From contig JAHXHT010000167.1 in NCBI GenBank assembly GCA_025656435.1, forward strand, positions 1 to 5,244: 5,244 bases of DNA. Reading direction: 5' to 3'. The translations under genes and the position numbers were made by a program. The DNA comes from Candidatus Thiodiazotropha sp. (ex Gloverina cf. vestifex). GTDB lineage: Bacteria > Pseudomonadota > Gammaproteobacteria > Chromatiales > Chromatiaceae. This document shows positions 1 through 5,244 of this stretch, piece by piece. Under the pieces are notes generated by a model. That model was not told the origin of the DNA. It made no database searches and was given only the letters and a program-made list of their open reading frames with translations. The stretch's first letter is position 1. Each line of letters starts with the position of its first letter.

Positions 1-75
1 GACTTCTTCATTGTAGATTCTCATTTTCGTAATAATAAATGGAAAATTCTACTTTTGAACCCCGTTATTTTTTGG
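1..75. mobile_element. Possible insertion-sequence end (AT-rich, imperfect repeats)
   Basis: This stretch differs sharply in composition from the rest of the window: 16 of the first 60 bases are G or C. It carries two imperfect direct copies of a motif, GATTCTCATTTT at 16-27 and AATTCTACTTTT at 45-56, which match at 9 of 12 positions and are offset by 29 bases. Repeated motifs of this sort next to a homopolymer junction resemble the multiple terminal repeats of IS21-family elements; that resemblance is from memory and is not proven. The neighbouring sugar dehydrogenase gene loses its C-terminal coding sequence here, which fits insertion or a deletion beside a mobile element. The outer boundary lies outside the window, the inner one somewhere around 57-80. 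No target-site duplication or transposase can be seen. Confidence 0.3.
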
Positions 76-381
76 GGGGATTACCGGGGTATAGCTACCT
101 CCCCCACCATCCACAAGCGACCAGATCTTACCGGATCCATAGTCACCATAGAGATAGCGTCCCGACAAAAAAGAGAGATCTGCACCCCGATAGACATAGC
201 CTCCCGTAATAGCAATCCCTTCGCTACGGCCATACTCGGCAACGGGAAGAATCAGACCGGTTTGATCACATCCGACGGATGGTGAGAAGCAGTGGCTCGC
301 CTCCATGGCATTCCAGCCGAAGTTACCTCCGACAGTGATGATATCCACCTCTTCGTAGGCATTTTGGTCCACGTCTCCCAC
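49..381 (-). pseudogene. C-terminal fragment of the sugar dehydrogenase (second frame)
   Basis: This is the downstream part of the broken sugar dehydrogenase, not an independent gene. It opens at the family motif VGDVDQNAYEEVD, usually VGDVGQN in relatives, so a normally conserved glycine is aspartate here. It continues through GGNFGWNAMEASHCF, LPVAEYGRSEG, ITGGYVYRG and GRYLYGDYGSGKIWSL, the ordered motifs of the last propeller blades. Two cysteines (in SHCF and VGCD) could form the disulfide common in this region. After SYTPVI the sequence passes through a C6A6 run (minus strand), becomes unlike the family, and stops. The closing strand of the propeller, normally supplied by about 35-45 further residues, is missing. 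The GTG at 381 would serve as a start only by chance; no Shine-Dalgarno sequence precedes it. Confidence 0.75.
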
Positions 382-388
382 CCGGATA
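376..388 (-). other. Frameshift site, probable 10-base deletion
   Basis: Reading the minus strand, FDRLSG (ending at 381) should be followed by two or three residues and then VGDV, as in family members that read roughly FDRLTGDLWVGDVGQN. Here the VGDV frame begins with the GTG at 381-379, directly overlapping the Gly codon. The loss of about three codons plus one base (10 bases) accounts for both the missing residues and the change of frame. A slip between two GGG triplets is a plausible mechanism. The exact size is inferred from family knowledge, not from an alignment. Confidence 0.55.
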
Positions 389-1496
389 AACGGTCAAAGC
401 TCCAGCGCCACGGGTTGCGCAGACCATAAGCGTAGATCTCAGGTGCACCGCCACCAGAGACAAAAGGATTACCCGGCGGGGTTGTATAACCACCACTGCC
501 GTCCCCCACATCGATACGCAGCATGCTGCCGAGTAGAGTTGATGTATTCTGCCCATGACCAAGAGGGTCACCACCCGATCCTCCATCTCCCAGACCGATG
601 TAGAGTCGGTTGTCGGGCCCAAAGTTGATCTGACCGCCATTGTGATTGCTATAGGGCTGGCTGACAGTCAGGATGATCTGCTCAGAGGCAGGATCCAGCG
701 TCTGCGTTGTCGTATTCAAGGTAAAACGGGAAATACGGGACTCCAACCCAGTCACAGGTGAAGCTGTATAAGACAAATAGACGTAACCATTAACCGCGTA
801 GCTGGGATGAAAGGCCATGCCCAGCAAGCCTTTTTCTCCCCCGTAGTCGACCCTGTCCTGGATATCAAGGAAGGGGGCCACGCTACTGACGCCAGGATCA
901 TTCACAAAGCGCACAACCTCACCGGTCTGCTTGAGGGCGTACCAGACTGAATTATCTCCCGGGGCTTGAAATAAGCCGACCAGCGGATTCAACGACGGCA
1001 GACCGGGATAAGGTGTCAGGAGCCTGATCGATGCCGATACTGCAGCATTGGCGGGCGCAACACACTGAACATTATTCGCCGGGGGGGCGCTGAGTCCGGA
1101 GGCACCGGTTGCTTGAGTATTGACCGTAACATCCAGGAAATCACTGGCAACCTGGCTGCTTGAAGTTACGTCCAGCACGAGCTGATAACTGCCGTTGACG
1201 GGAAAAGTAGCGGTTGGCGAAGCGATAGCCGGATCAGACAAGACAATCGGGCCAGGACCACTGATCTGGCGCCACTGATAATCAACCTGGTTACCCGCAG
1301 CCGCACCATCAAGAGTAACACTGGGCGCCAGGCTCAATGTATCCGGCAGAGCAACCGTTTGTGCAGCACCCACATCTACCTGCAGGAGGGGTTCGCCACC
1401 CGGCTGACTCTCCACGCCGCCGCCTCCACAACCAATCAGCAGACAGCAAGAAAAAATAATTGCCGAGATGAGTTCAACACGGGATAGATCATTCAT

Positions 1497-1608
1497 AGAG
1501 AGTTCCCCTTCTCTCCAGCAGCCTCAATAGCCACCTGGACAATCCTTGCCCCGTCGAACAGCATGGAAATGACCAGATGCGATACAGTTGTCCTGTATCA
1601 GGTCTAGC
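1497..1608. other. Intergenic leader of the sugar dehydrogenase
   Basis: This 112-base gap lies between the lipoprotein stop and the dehydrogenase start, both on the minus strand. It holds the dehydrogenase ribosome binding site (GGGGA at 1508-1504 in minus orientation, 7 bases before the ATG) and a perfect inverted repeat at 1581-1599. I could not place a convincing -35/-10 pair. A separate promoter for the dehydrogenase is therefore possible, but read-through from the upstream genes is equally likely. There is no T-run after the hairpin on the minus strand, so a classical intrinsic terminator is not supported. Confidence 0.5.
1581..1599. repeat. Perfect 7-bp inverted repeat GATACAG-N5-CTGTATC
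   Basis: GATACAG at 1581-1587 is the exact reverse complement of CTGTATC at 1593-1599, with five bases between. It starts 10 bases before (1599) and ends 28 bases past (1581) the lipoprotein stop in the minus direction, and it lies 85-103 bases upstream of the dehydrogenase start. It could be an operator for a dimeric regulator of the dehydrogenase or a 3'-end stem-loop of the lipoprotein transcript. No U-tract follows on either strand, so it is not a standard terminator. Confidence 0.4.
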
Positions 1609-2154
1609 CTAAATCGGCATCATCAATTCTGCAAACTCACCGAGTGAATACCGTACCTCTTCAAGGGAAGGAGGATCAGCCCGATTCAGATCATCGAAGC
1701 TACCCCGGCACGTCATGCGCATTACGTCAGGTTGTCTATCGGACCCCAGCCAGAGATGGTAGCCACGCGTCACCATGGGCTTGCCGCCATTGTCGAATTC
1801 GACCTTCATCAAACCCGCTTCAGGCTCACTCTGCTTGACGACCTGTTCCATGATGCGCTGCACCTCGGTGACAATAAAACTGTCTGGTTTTATGTCTCTT
1901 GGTATGTCGTCCAGTTTTCTGAGTTCAAAACTGCAATTTGCCTTGTAACGATCGAACTCCGATTTTTTCATTAATGCGCCGCCTTGCAGAAAGATACGCA
2001 CTTCACCCGCCGGCACGCTGACCGGCTTTTTCAGAACAATGGTGCTTCCCACAGGCGGGAGATTGTAGGGATAGTCTGGATCATCACTGACCACATAGCG
2101 CTGACTGCATGCGGTCAGCGTGACTAACAGGAAGATAACAAATAACTGTTTCAT
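1609..2154 (-). CDS. Small lipoprotein of unknown function
   Basis: The product has 181 residues from the ATG at 2154. Residues 1-15 are a very short signal peptide (MKQLFVIFLLVTLTA) ending in the lipobox LTAC, with Cys16 as the lipidation site; Ser17 after the cysteine suggests outer-membrane sorting in a gammaproteobacterium. The mature part has the segment YPYNLPPVGSTIVL (28-41), then VPAGEVRIFLQGG (47-59), and two cysteines (Cys74 in ANCSFEL, Cys149 in MTCRGSF) that probably form a disulfide. I know no function for it, though similar hypothetical proteins seem to occur in other gammaproteobacteria. The ATG is preceded by AGAGG with a 9-base spacer. A TTG at 2172, overlapping the ribonuclease stop as TTGA, would add MKRRKG and give a more usual 21-residue signal, so the start is not certain. 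The gene follows the ribonuclease stop by 14 bases and is probably translated from the same mRNA. Confidence 0.85.
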   Translation of the reverse strand: MKQLFVIFLLVTLTACSQRYVVSDDPDYPYNLPPVGSTIVLKKPVSVPAGEVRIFLQGGALMKKSEFDRYKANCSFELRKLDDIPRDIKPDSFIVTEVQRIMEQVVKQSEPEAGLMKVEFDNGGKPMVTRGYHLWLGSDRQPDVMRMTCRGSFDDLNRADPPSLEEVRYSLGEFAELMMPI

Positions 2155-2168
2155 GCCCTTTCGCCTCT

Positions 2169-3980
2169 TCAAAGCACCCTGAAGTAGCAGGTGAGATCCG
2201 GCGGGTCGATCTCTCGTGGCTTCAACCTGATGCTGTCATTCAGTCCTGCCTGACCTTTGATACGTATCTTCGCATCCATACCGAGTTCGGGAATCAGTAC
2301 GGACGCACGTTCCCCATCTTTGGCCACAATAACCGCTTCGCCCTGCCAATCGGAATGGTCCCGCAGATAGATCAAGCGCCAATGATTGTTCGACAACCTT
2401 TCGGTTTTACGGTTCGCCATGCTACCGGCTTCCGCTTCGGCGATTCGCTCAGATATTGCATGGATGTCGAGGGGTGTCGTTCCGCTCAAATGGGCACGCA
2501 ACTGCTGGTGGGTCAGCAGATCGGAATAACGCCGTAACGGACTGGTGGTTCGCGTATAGACAGACAAGCCCAGGCCGGCATGCGGTTCCGGCTGCGTCTT
2601 AATCTGAGTCGGCTTGAAGAATCGCCGATAGGCATACATGCCCGCCAGATCTTCGGGTACGGTGGGTTCATCCGGCGACGCCTGGGTAGCGTAGGGAATC
2701 GGGATGTCATTCTCTTGGCAATAGCGGGCTATCGCCTCACCCGCCATCAGCATCAGGTCAGTAATCATCTCCCGGCTCTCATAGCGGGGCAGCGGATGGA
2801 TCTCGACCTGATGATCAACCACTTTGAGCTTTACCTCGGGCAATTGAATGAAGGCGGCGCCGGCTGTCATACGGCGCATCCGATAGAGCCGGCTCTTGGC
2901 CAAGAGCGCAGCAAAGGGTGGCTCTTGCAGCCGCTGCTCGGCCGCTGCGTAGCTGATCCTTTCGACTTTCAGCCATGCGGGTGAGATCTCAATATCCTGT
3001 GGCTCTCCCTCATCAGAGAGGGTGAAACCGATAGACAGTGCCGGCGATCGGTTTTGCAGACCCAGCCCGAGCTGATCGGTTATCGCCTGAGGCAGCATGG
3101 GGACCACCTGATCCGGCAGGTAGAGATTGGCGCCACGGGTTCGGGCGTCCTTGTCCATGGAGGAGTCCGGGCCAACCAAAGCGGCCACATCGGCCACATG
3201 AACCCAGATACGCTCACCCTCCAGACTGATGGCGTCGTCCGGGTCCTGATTGTCTTCATCATCGATGGCAAAAGCGGCAAGTTCAGTCAGATCCCGGCGA
3301 GCCTCTTCTGGCAAGGGGGGAACAGGGTGTTCCGGTTGACTCATGTCGATCCCCGCCCGTCGTGGATAGGGGTTCTCGTTGGGAGACCAATAGCCGGTCC
3401 TGACCAGCAAGCGGTGTGCATTGACAGGGCTTTCCTGAATCCCAAGCGCCTGCAGAATACGGCTACTGGTCCGCCTATTCAGGGCCAGTTGCTCCACCTC
3501 TCCCAGCGCCTTGCGATCGTCTTCGATGATACTGCCCTGTTCCACGCGCTGGATAAATTCACTCCAGGCCTGCTCCTCTGCAGCTTTCTGCTCACGTGCG
3601 GTAATCTCAGCTTCCACCAGATCTGCCGGACGCGACCTGATCGCCCCCGGTTCGCCTTCAAAATAGATCCCCTCAGTCACCAGCTGCCAGGCGGCCCAGG
3701 CAGTAGCGGGCGTATAATCCCCATAGAGCAGCTCACTGAACTCACTGATTTCTGTGGCACCACCCTCCAGTAATTCCCAAGTCTCCCTGACCTCCCCCTG
3801 CTGAGCTGAAAGCTGGTTGAGGCTGCTGAGCGGACCGGGATGCAATAGCACCACATCTTTATCCCTCACACGCTTTGTCTTTCCCCCTTCGATTTCAAGG
3901 GAAATTTTGTCGAACACCTCAGTGATTCGTGCCGGGCGAATTTTGTAGAGCACCAGGGCACCAGTGGTCAGTTTACTCAT
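2169..3980 (-). CDS. RNB-domain 3'-5' exoribonuclease (RNase II/R family)
   Basis: The product has 603 residues and belongs to the RNB family, which degrades single-stranded RNA processively from the 3' end in the cytoplasm. The catalytic motif IDDEDNQDPDDA (239-250) supplies the four metal-binding aspartates, Asp240, Asp246, Asp248 and Asp249, matching the D-x5-D-x-D-D pattern of E. coli RNase II. A second signature, TTSPLRRYSDLLTH (478-491), carries the conserved arginine and aspartate. A reduced S1-like beta segment follows at about 545-603. The N-terminus lacks recognisable paired cold-shock domains: it starts with a small beta segment (1-50), then a charged, mostly helical region (about 115-200). 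This resembles the shorter RNB proteins of other bacteria rather than canonical rnb or rnr products, so no symbol is given. The start at 3980 is chosen because GGAAGA lies 5 bases upstream; an in-frame ATG at 4058 would run through the divergent promoter region. Active-site residues look intact. Confidence 0.9.
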   Translation of the reverse strand: MSKLTTGALVLYKIRPARITEVFDKISLEIEGGKTKRVRDKDVVLLHPGPLSSLNQLSAQQGEVRETWELLEGGATEISEFSELLYGDYTPATAWAAWQLVTEGIYFEGEPGAIRSRPADLVEAEITAREQKAAEEQAWSEFIQRVEQGSIIEDDRKALGEVEQLALNRRTSSRILQALGIQESPVNAHRLLVRTGYWSPNENPYPRRAGIDMSQPEHPVPPLPEEARRDLTELAAFAIDDEDNQDPDDAISLEGERIWVHVADVAALVGPDSSMDKDARTRGANLYLPDQVVPMLPQAITDQLGLGLQNRSPALSIGFTLSDEGEPQDIEISPAWLKVERISYAAAEQRLQEPPFAALLAKSRLYRMRRMTAGAAFIQLPEVKLKVVDHQVEIHPLPRYESREMITDLMLMAGEAIARYCQENDIPIPYATQASPDEPTVPEDLAGMYAYRRFFKPTQIKTQPEPHAGLGLSVYTRTTSPLRRYSDLLTHQQLRAHLSGTTPLDIHAISERIAEAEAGSMANRKTERLSNNHWRLIYLRDHSDWQGEAVIVAKDGERASVLIPELGMDAKIRIKGQAGLNDSIRLKPREIDPPDLTCYFRVL

Positions 3981-4024
3981 CAGTCTCTTCCGTCTACTCA
4001 CAATTTCCAGACGATTACGGGGAG

Positions 4025-4052
4025 TTTCGTCCCCCGCGGGATCGGGTATGAT
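4025..4052 (+). promoter_or_regulatory. Likely ygfZ promoter (-10 TATGAT, weak -35)
   Basis: TATGAT at 4047-4052 matches the sigma-70 -10 consensus at five of six positions. The best -35 candidate at a suitable distance is the weak TTTCGT at 4025-4030, with a 16-base spacer. Transcription would start near 4058-4060, giving a leader of roughly 33-35 bases before the ygfZ ATG. The weak -35 suggests modest constitutive expression or help from an activator. Confidence 0.35.
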
Positions 4053-4074
4053 ACGCACTGTCTCCCGTCAAACC

Positions 4075-4090
4075 CAGGAGCTATTTCCTG
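4075..4090 (+). promoter_or_regulatory. ygfZ Shine-Dalgarno inside a small hairpin
   Basis: AGGAG at 4076-4080 is the only strong Shine-Dalgarno candidate for ygfZ, but it sits 12 bases from the ATG at 4093, longer than usual. CAGGA (4075-4079) can pair with TCCTG (4086-4090) across a 6-base loop, which would hide the ribosome binding site. The stem is only 5 bp, so any effect on translation would be mild. Confidence 0.4.
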
Positions 4091-4092
4091 TC

Positions 4093-5088
4093 ATGAATAA
4101 AGTGTGGTCCGATTTTCTGGAAGCCCGCCCAGTCGCAGTGGAAACTGCTCATCCAGACTGTGCCCTGAACGATCTCTCCCATTTTGGACTGATCCGGATC
4201 GAAGGGGAGGATGCCGAGAAATTCCTCCAGGGACAGCTCACCAACGACCTGCGTGAAGTGACCGAAGAACACAGCAACCTGGCTGGCTGGTGTAGCGCCA
4301 AAGGCCGTATGCTGGCCAATTTCCGCTGTTTTCGCCGTGACGACGCCTACTATCTGCAAACCCCGGAAGAGAATATGGAGTTCGTTCTCAAGCGCCTGGG
4401 TATGTATGTATTGATGGCGAAGGTCAGTCTTACCGACGCCTCTGACGAGTGGGTCAGAATCGCCATCACCGGCACCTGTGCGGAAGAGATTCTCACTACA
4501 TCCATCGATACATTGCCCACCGAAGCCAATGATGTCGTGCAACAGAATGATCTGACGGTAATCAGATTGCCCGGAGCCCTGCCCCGCTTTGAAGTTATCG
4601 GCCCGGTTGAAACTCTGAAAACCCTTTGGCAGGCAACAGAACCCATGGCGGTACGCATGGGTGACAGTTATTGGGCGCTACAGGAGATCCACGCAGGCAT
4701 TCCCACCATCTACCAGCACACCAGCGAAACCTTTGTACCCCAAATGACCAATATGCAGCTAATCGACGGCGTCAATTTTACCAAAGGCTGTTATACCGGA
4801 CAGGAGGTAGTCGCTCGCATGCAGTACTTGGGCAAGCTGAAACGGCGCATGTACCTGGCTCATGTAGATGCCGACACCCCACCTCAGCCGGGTGAAGAAC
4901 TGTTCGCCAGCGACAGCACTTCAGGCCAGGGTGCGGGAAGACTGGTAGACGCCCAGGCTAGCAGTGGCGGGGGCTATGACCTGTTAGCAGTGATCGAAAT
5001 TGCCAGTGCGGAGGGGGCAGAGGTTTGTCTCGGCGAAAATGGTCCCCGATTGACGTTGCAGGAACTCCCTTACTCTTTTGCTGAATAG
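4093..5088 (+). CDS. ygfZ: YgfZ, folate-binding protein for Fe-S enzyme maintenance
   Basis: The product has 331 residues, close to E. coli YgfZ. YgfZ is a cytoplasmic, tetrahydrofolate-dependent protein related to GcvT; it supports assembly or repair of certain Fe-S enzymes, including the tRNA methylthiotransferase MiaB. The family signature KGCYTGQE is at 231-238, with Cys233 matching the essential cysteine of the E. coli protein. The N-terminal segment (26-52) carries the typical pattern LSHFGLIRIEGEDAEKFLQG followed by QLTND, and QEIHAGIPTI at 197-206 leads into the signature region. After the signature comes the short C-terminal beta domain. The start at 4093 is preferred: the protein begins here in step with the family, and AGGAG lies upstream. 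The longer in-frame reading from 3964 would cross the divergent promoter and the ribonuclease start. The gene is transcribed alone as far as the window shows. Confidence 0.95.
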   Translation: MNKVWSDFLEARPVAVETAHPDCALNDLSHFGLIRIEGEDAEKFLQGQLTNDLREVTEEHSNLAGWCSAKGRMLANFRCFRRDDAYYLQTPEENMEFVLKRLGMYVLMAKVSLTDASDEWVRIAITGTCAEEILTTSIDTLPTEANDVVQQNDLTVIRLPGALPRFEVIGPVETLKTLWQATEPMAVRMGDSYWALQEIHAGIPTIYQHTSETFVPQMTNMQLIDGVNFTKGCYTGQEVVARMQYLGKLKRRMYLAHVDADTPPQPGEELFASDSTSGQGAGRLVDAQASSGGGYDLLAVIEIASAEGAEVCLGENGPRLTLQELPYSFAE

Positions 5089-5244
5089 TGCGCCCGGGCA
5101 GGATGCCGACTTAAGAAACAGCGATGCCGAGCGATATGTTCCACATCCCTGCGAATACAAGCGTGTCGCTACCTCGTGAAAGATTTTGGGACATCCGAGT
5201 CCCCAAAATCGACTCGCCAACGCGACAGCCGTTATGCCCCGACC
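5089..5244. other. Structured intergenic region after ygfZ
   Basis: I find no supported gene in these 156 bases. Directly after the ygfZ stop is an 8-bp palindrome, GCCCGGGC (5092-5099). Further on is a cluster of inverted repeats, listed separately. No T-run follows any of the stems, so a classical intrinsic terminator for ygfZ cannot be identified. A short frame open to the window edge begins at 5124 (plus) but has no good ribosome binding site and no recognised motif. Confidence 0.5.
5164..5227. repeat. Nested and competing inverted repeats
   Basis: GATTTTGGG (5182-5190) pairs with CCCAAAATC (5202-5210). With the bulge of one C the stem can instead extend inward as GGGAC (5188-5192) with GTCCC (5199-5203), giving 11 bp around the 6-base loop ATCCGA. 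A second stem, CGAGTC (5196-5201) with GACTCG (5211-5216), uses overlapping bases, so the two hairpins exclude each other. An outer pair, TGTCGC (5164-5169) and GCGACA (5222-5227), encloses both. This may be a factor-assisted terminator, a dispersed intergenic repeat, or part of a mobile-element end. Confidence 0.5.

Larger units (their letters stand above)
49..1496 (-). pseudogene. PQQ-dependent sugar dehydrogenase lipoprotein, frameshifted and truncated
   Basis: The family (glucose/sorbosone dehydrogenase, a six-bladed beta-propeller) oxidises aldose sugars outside the cytoplasm using PQQ. The first 372 codons (1496 to 381) read correctly. Residues 1-23 form a lipoprotein signal ending in the lipobox LIGC with Cys23, so the product would be lipid-anchored in the envelope. 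Residues about 35-127 look like a PKD/Ig-like beta-sandwich, and the propeller begins near 155. Family motifs are GLLGMAFHP (223-231), NHNGGQINFGP (284-294) with the probable catalytic His285, and GLRNPWRW (358-365), whose Arg-Asn pair corresponds to PQQ-contacting residues in soluble glucose dehydrogenase. After Ser371-Gly372 the frame is lost: 42 unrelated residues follow to a TGA at 252-254, while the true continuation runs in another frame from 381 to a TAG at 49-51. That continuation lacks the last 35-45 residues expected. The ATG at 1496 follows GGGGA with a 7-base spacer. A sequencing error could explain the frameshift but not the lost C-terminus. Confidence 0.8.
3981..4092. promoter_or_regulatory. 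Divergent intergenic promoter region, ribonuclease / ygfZ
   Basis: This 112-base gap separates two genes transcribed away from each other, so it must contain promoters for both. For ygfZ, TATGAT at 4047-4052 is a good -10 box. For the ribonuclease, TTGACG in minus orientation at 4071-4066 is a good -35 match, but at 17 bases the -10 would be the poor TACCCG (4048-4043). A perfect 8-bp palindrome, CCCGCGGG, lies at 4033-4040. The -10 box sits in the palindrome GTATGATAC (4046-4054), so both promoters probably overlap and could compete for polymerase. Confidence 0.55.

Noticed and set aside
1..11. ATG at 11-9 (minus) reading MKK to the window edge, a possible start of a next gene.
   Set aside because: Only three full codons are visible and the upstream GAGAA is a weak ribosome binding site. 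It cannot be judged without more sequence to the left.
68..79. Programmed -1 frameshift at C CCA AAA (minus strand) as used by some insertion sequences.
   Set aside because: The heptamer is in frame, but the -1 frame meets TAA at once, so slippage would yield only a shorter product and no continued protein.
3054..3773. A 239-codon open frame on the plus strand.
   Set aside because: It is antisense to the ribonuclease gene, which has intact catalytic motifs over the same bases. The translation shows no family motif.
3981..4058. A 26-residue N-terminal extension of the ribonuclease from an ATG at 4058.
   Set aside because: It runs through the divergent promoter region and ends just before a Met with a proper Shine-Dalgarno (GGAAGA, 5 bases upstream) at 3980.
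3964..4092. A 43-residue N-terminal extension of YgfZ from 3964.
   Set aside because: It would overlap the ribonuclease start and the promoter region. Known YgfZ proteins begin close to the Met at 4093.
4081..4542. A 153-codon open frame on the minus strand inside ygfZ.
   Set aside because: It is antisense to a clear ygfZ and has no recognisable motif; it mirrors the codon pattern of the real gene.
4984..5220. A 78-codon open frame on the minus strand over the ygfZ end and the inverted repeats.
   Set aside because: It overlaps the end of ygfZ by about 100 bases, spans palindromic sequence, and has no good ribosome binding site or motif.
5124..5244. A plus-strand frame starting MPSDMFHIPANTS and open to the window edge.
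   Set aside because: Only 40 codons are visible, the upstream sequence has at most a weak AAGA as ribosome binding site, and it runs through the hairpin cluster. It cannot be excluded, but it is not supported.
5211..5244. A possible integron attC-like core (CGCCAAC and GTTATGC).
   Set aside because: The bases do not fit the attC core consensus RYYYAAC/GTTRRRY at several positions, and no second half-site was found.

Overview
The window looks like a chromosomal segment of a gammaproteobacterium. The evidence is a standard YgfZ folate-binding protein, an RNB-family exoribonuclease, two short lipoprotein signal peptides, and a GC content in the mid-50s by eye. The style is compatible with a sulfur-oxidising Chromatiales-like lineage, but nothing here proves that placement.

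Layout from left to right. Bases 1-60 are strikingly AT-rich (16 of 60 are G or C) and carry two imperfect copies of a short motif that resembles the repeated ends of some insertion sequences. Next to this, on the minus strand (49-1496), lies a broken gene for a lipid-anchored, PQQ-dependent glucose/sorbosone-type sugar dehydrogenase with an N-terminal PKD-like domain. Its reading frame breaks near 381, where about ten bases appear to be missing, and its C-terminus is cut short at the AT-rich junction. Upstream of it are a 112-base gap holding a perfect 7-bp inverted repeat, a small lipoprotein gene of unknown function (1609-2154, minus), and an RNB-domain exoribonuclease gene (2169-3980, minus). 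The ribonuclease stop lies 14 bases before the lipoprotein start, so these two are almost certainly co-transcribed.

A 112-base divergent intergenic region (3981-4092) separates the ribonuclease from ygfZ (4093-5088, plus). It holds a likely -10 box for ygfZ inside a small palindrome, and a Shine-Dalgarno sequence that can be paired in a short hairpin. After ygfZ, the last 156 bases contain no convincing gene but have strongly structured, overlapping inverted repeats.

Functionally, the ribonuclease (RNA turnover or processing) and YgfZ (folate-dependent upkeep of Fe-S enzymes, including tRNA modification) are housekeeping genes. The lipoprotein is an uncharacterised envelope protein. The sugar dehydrogenase is an accessory oxidative enzyme that appears to be decaying. 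I see no clear new multi-gene system. The most unusual parts are the eroded dehydrogenase with its AT-rich junction, the competing hairpins at the right end, and the unknown lipoprotein coupled to the ribonuclease.
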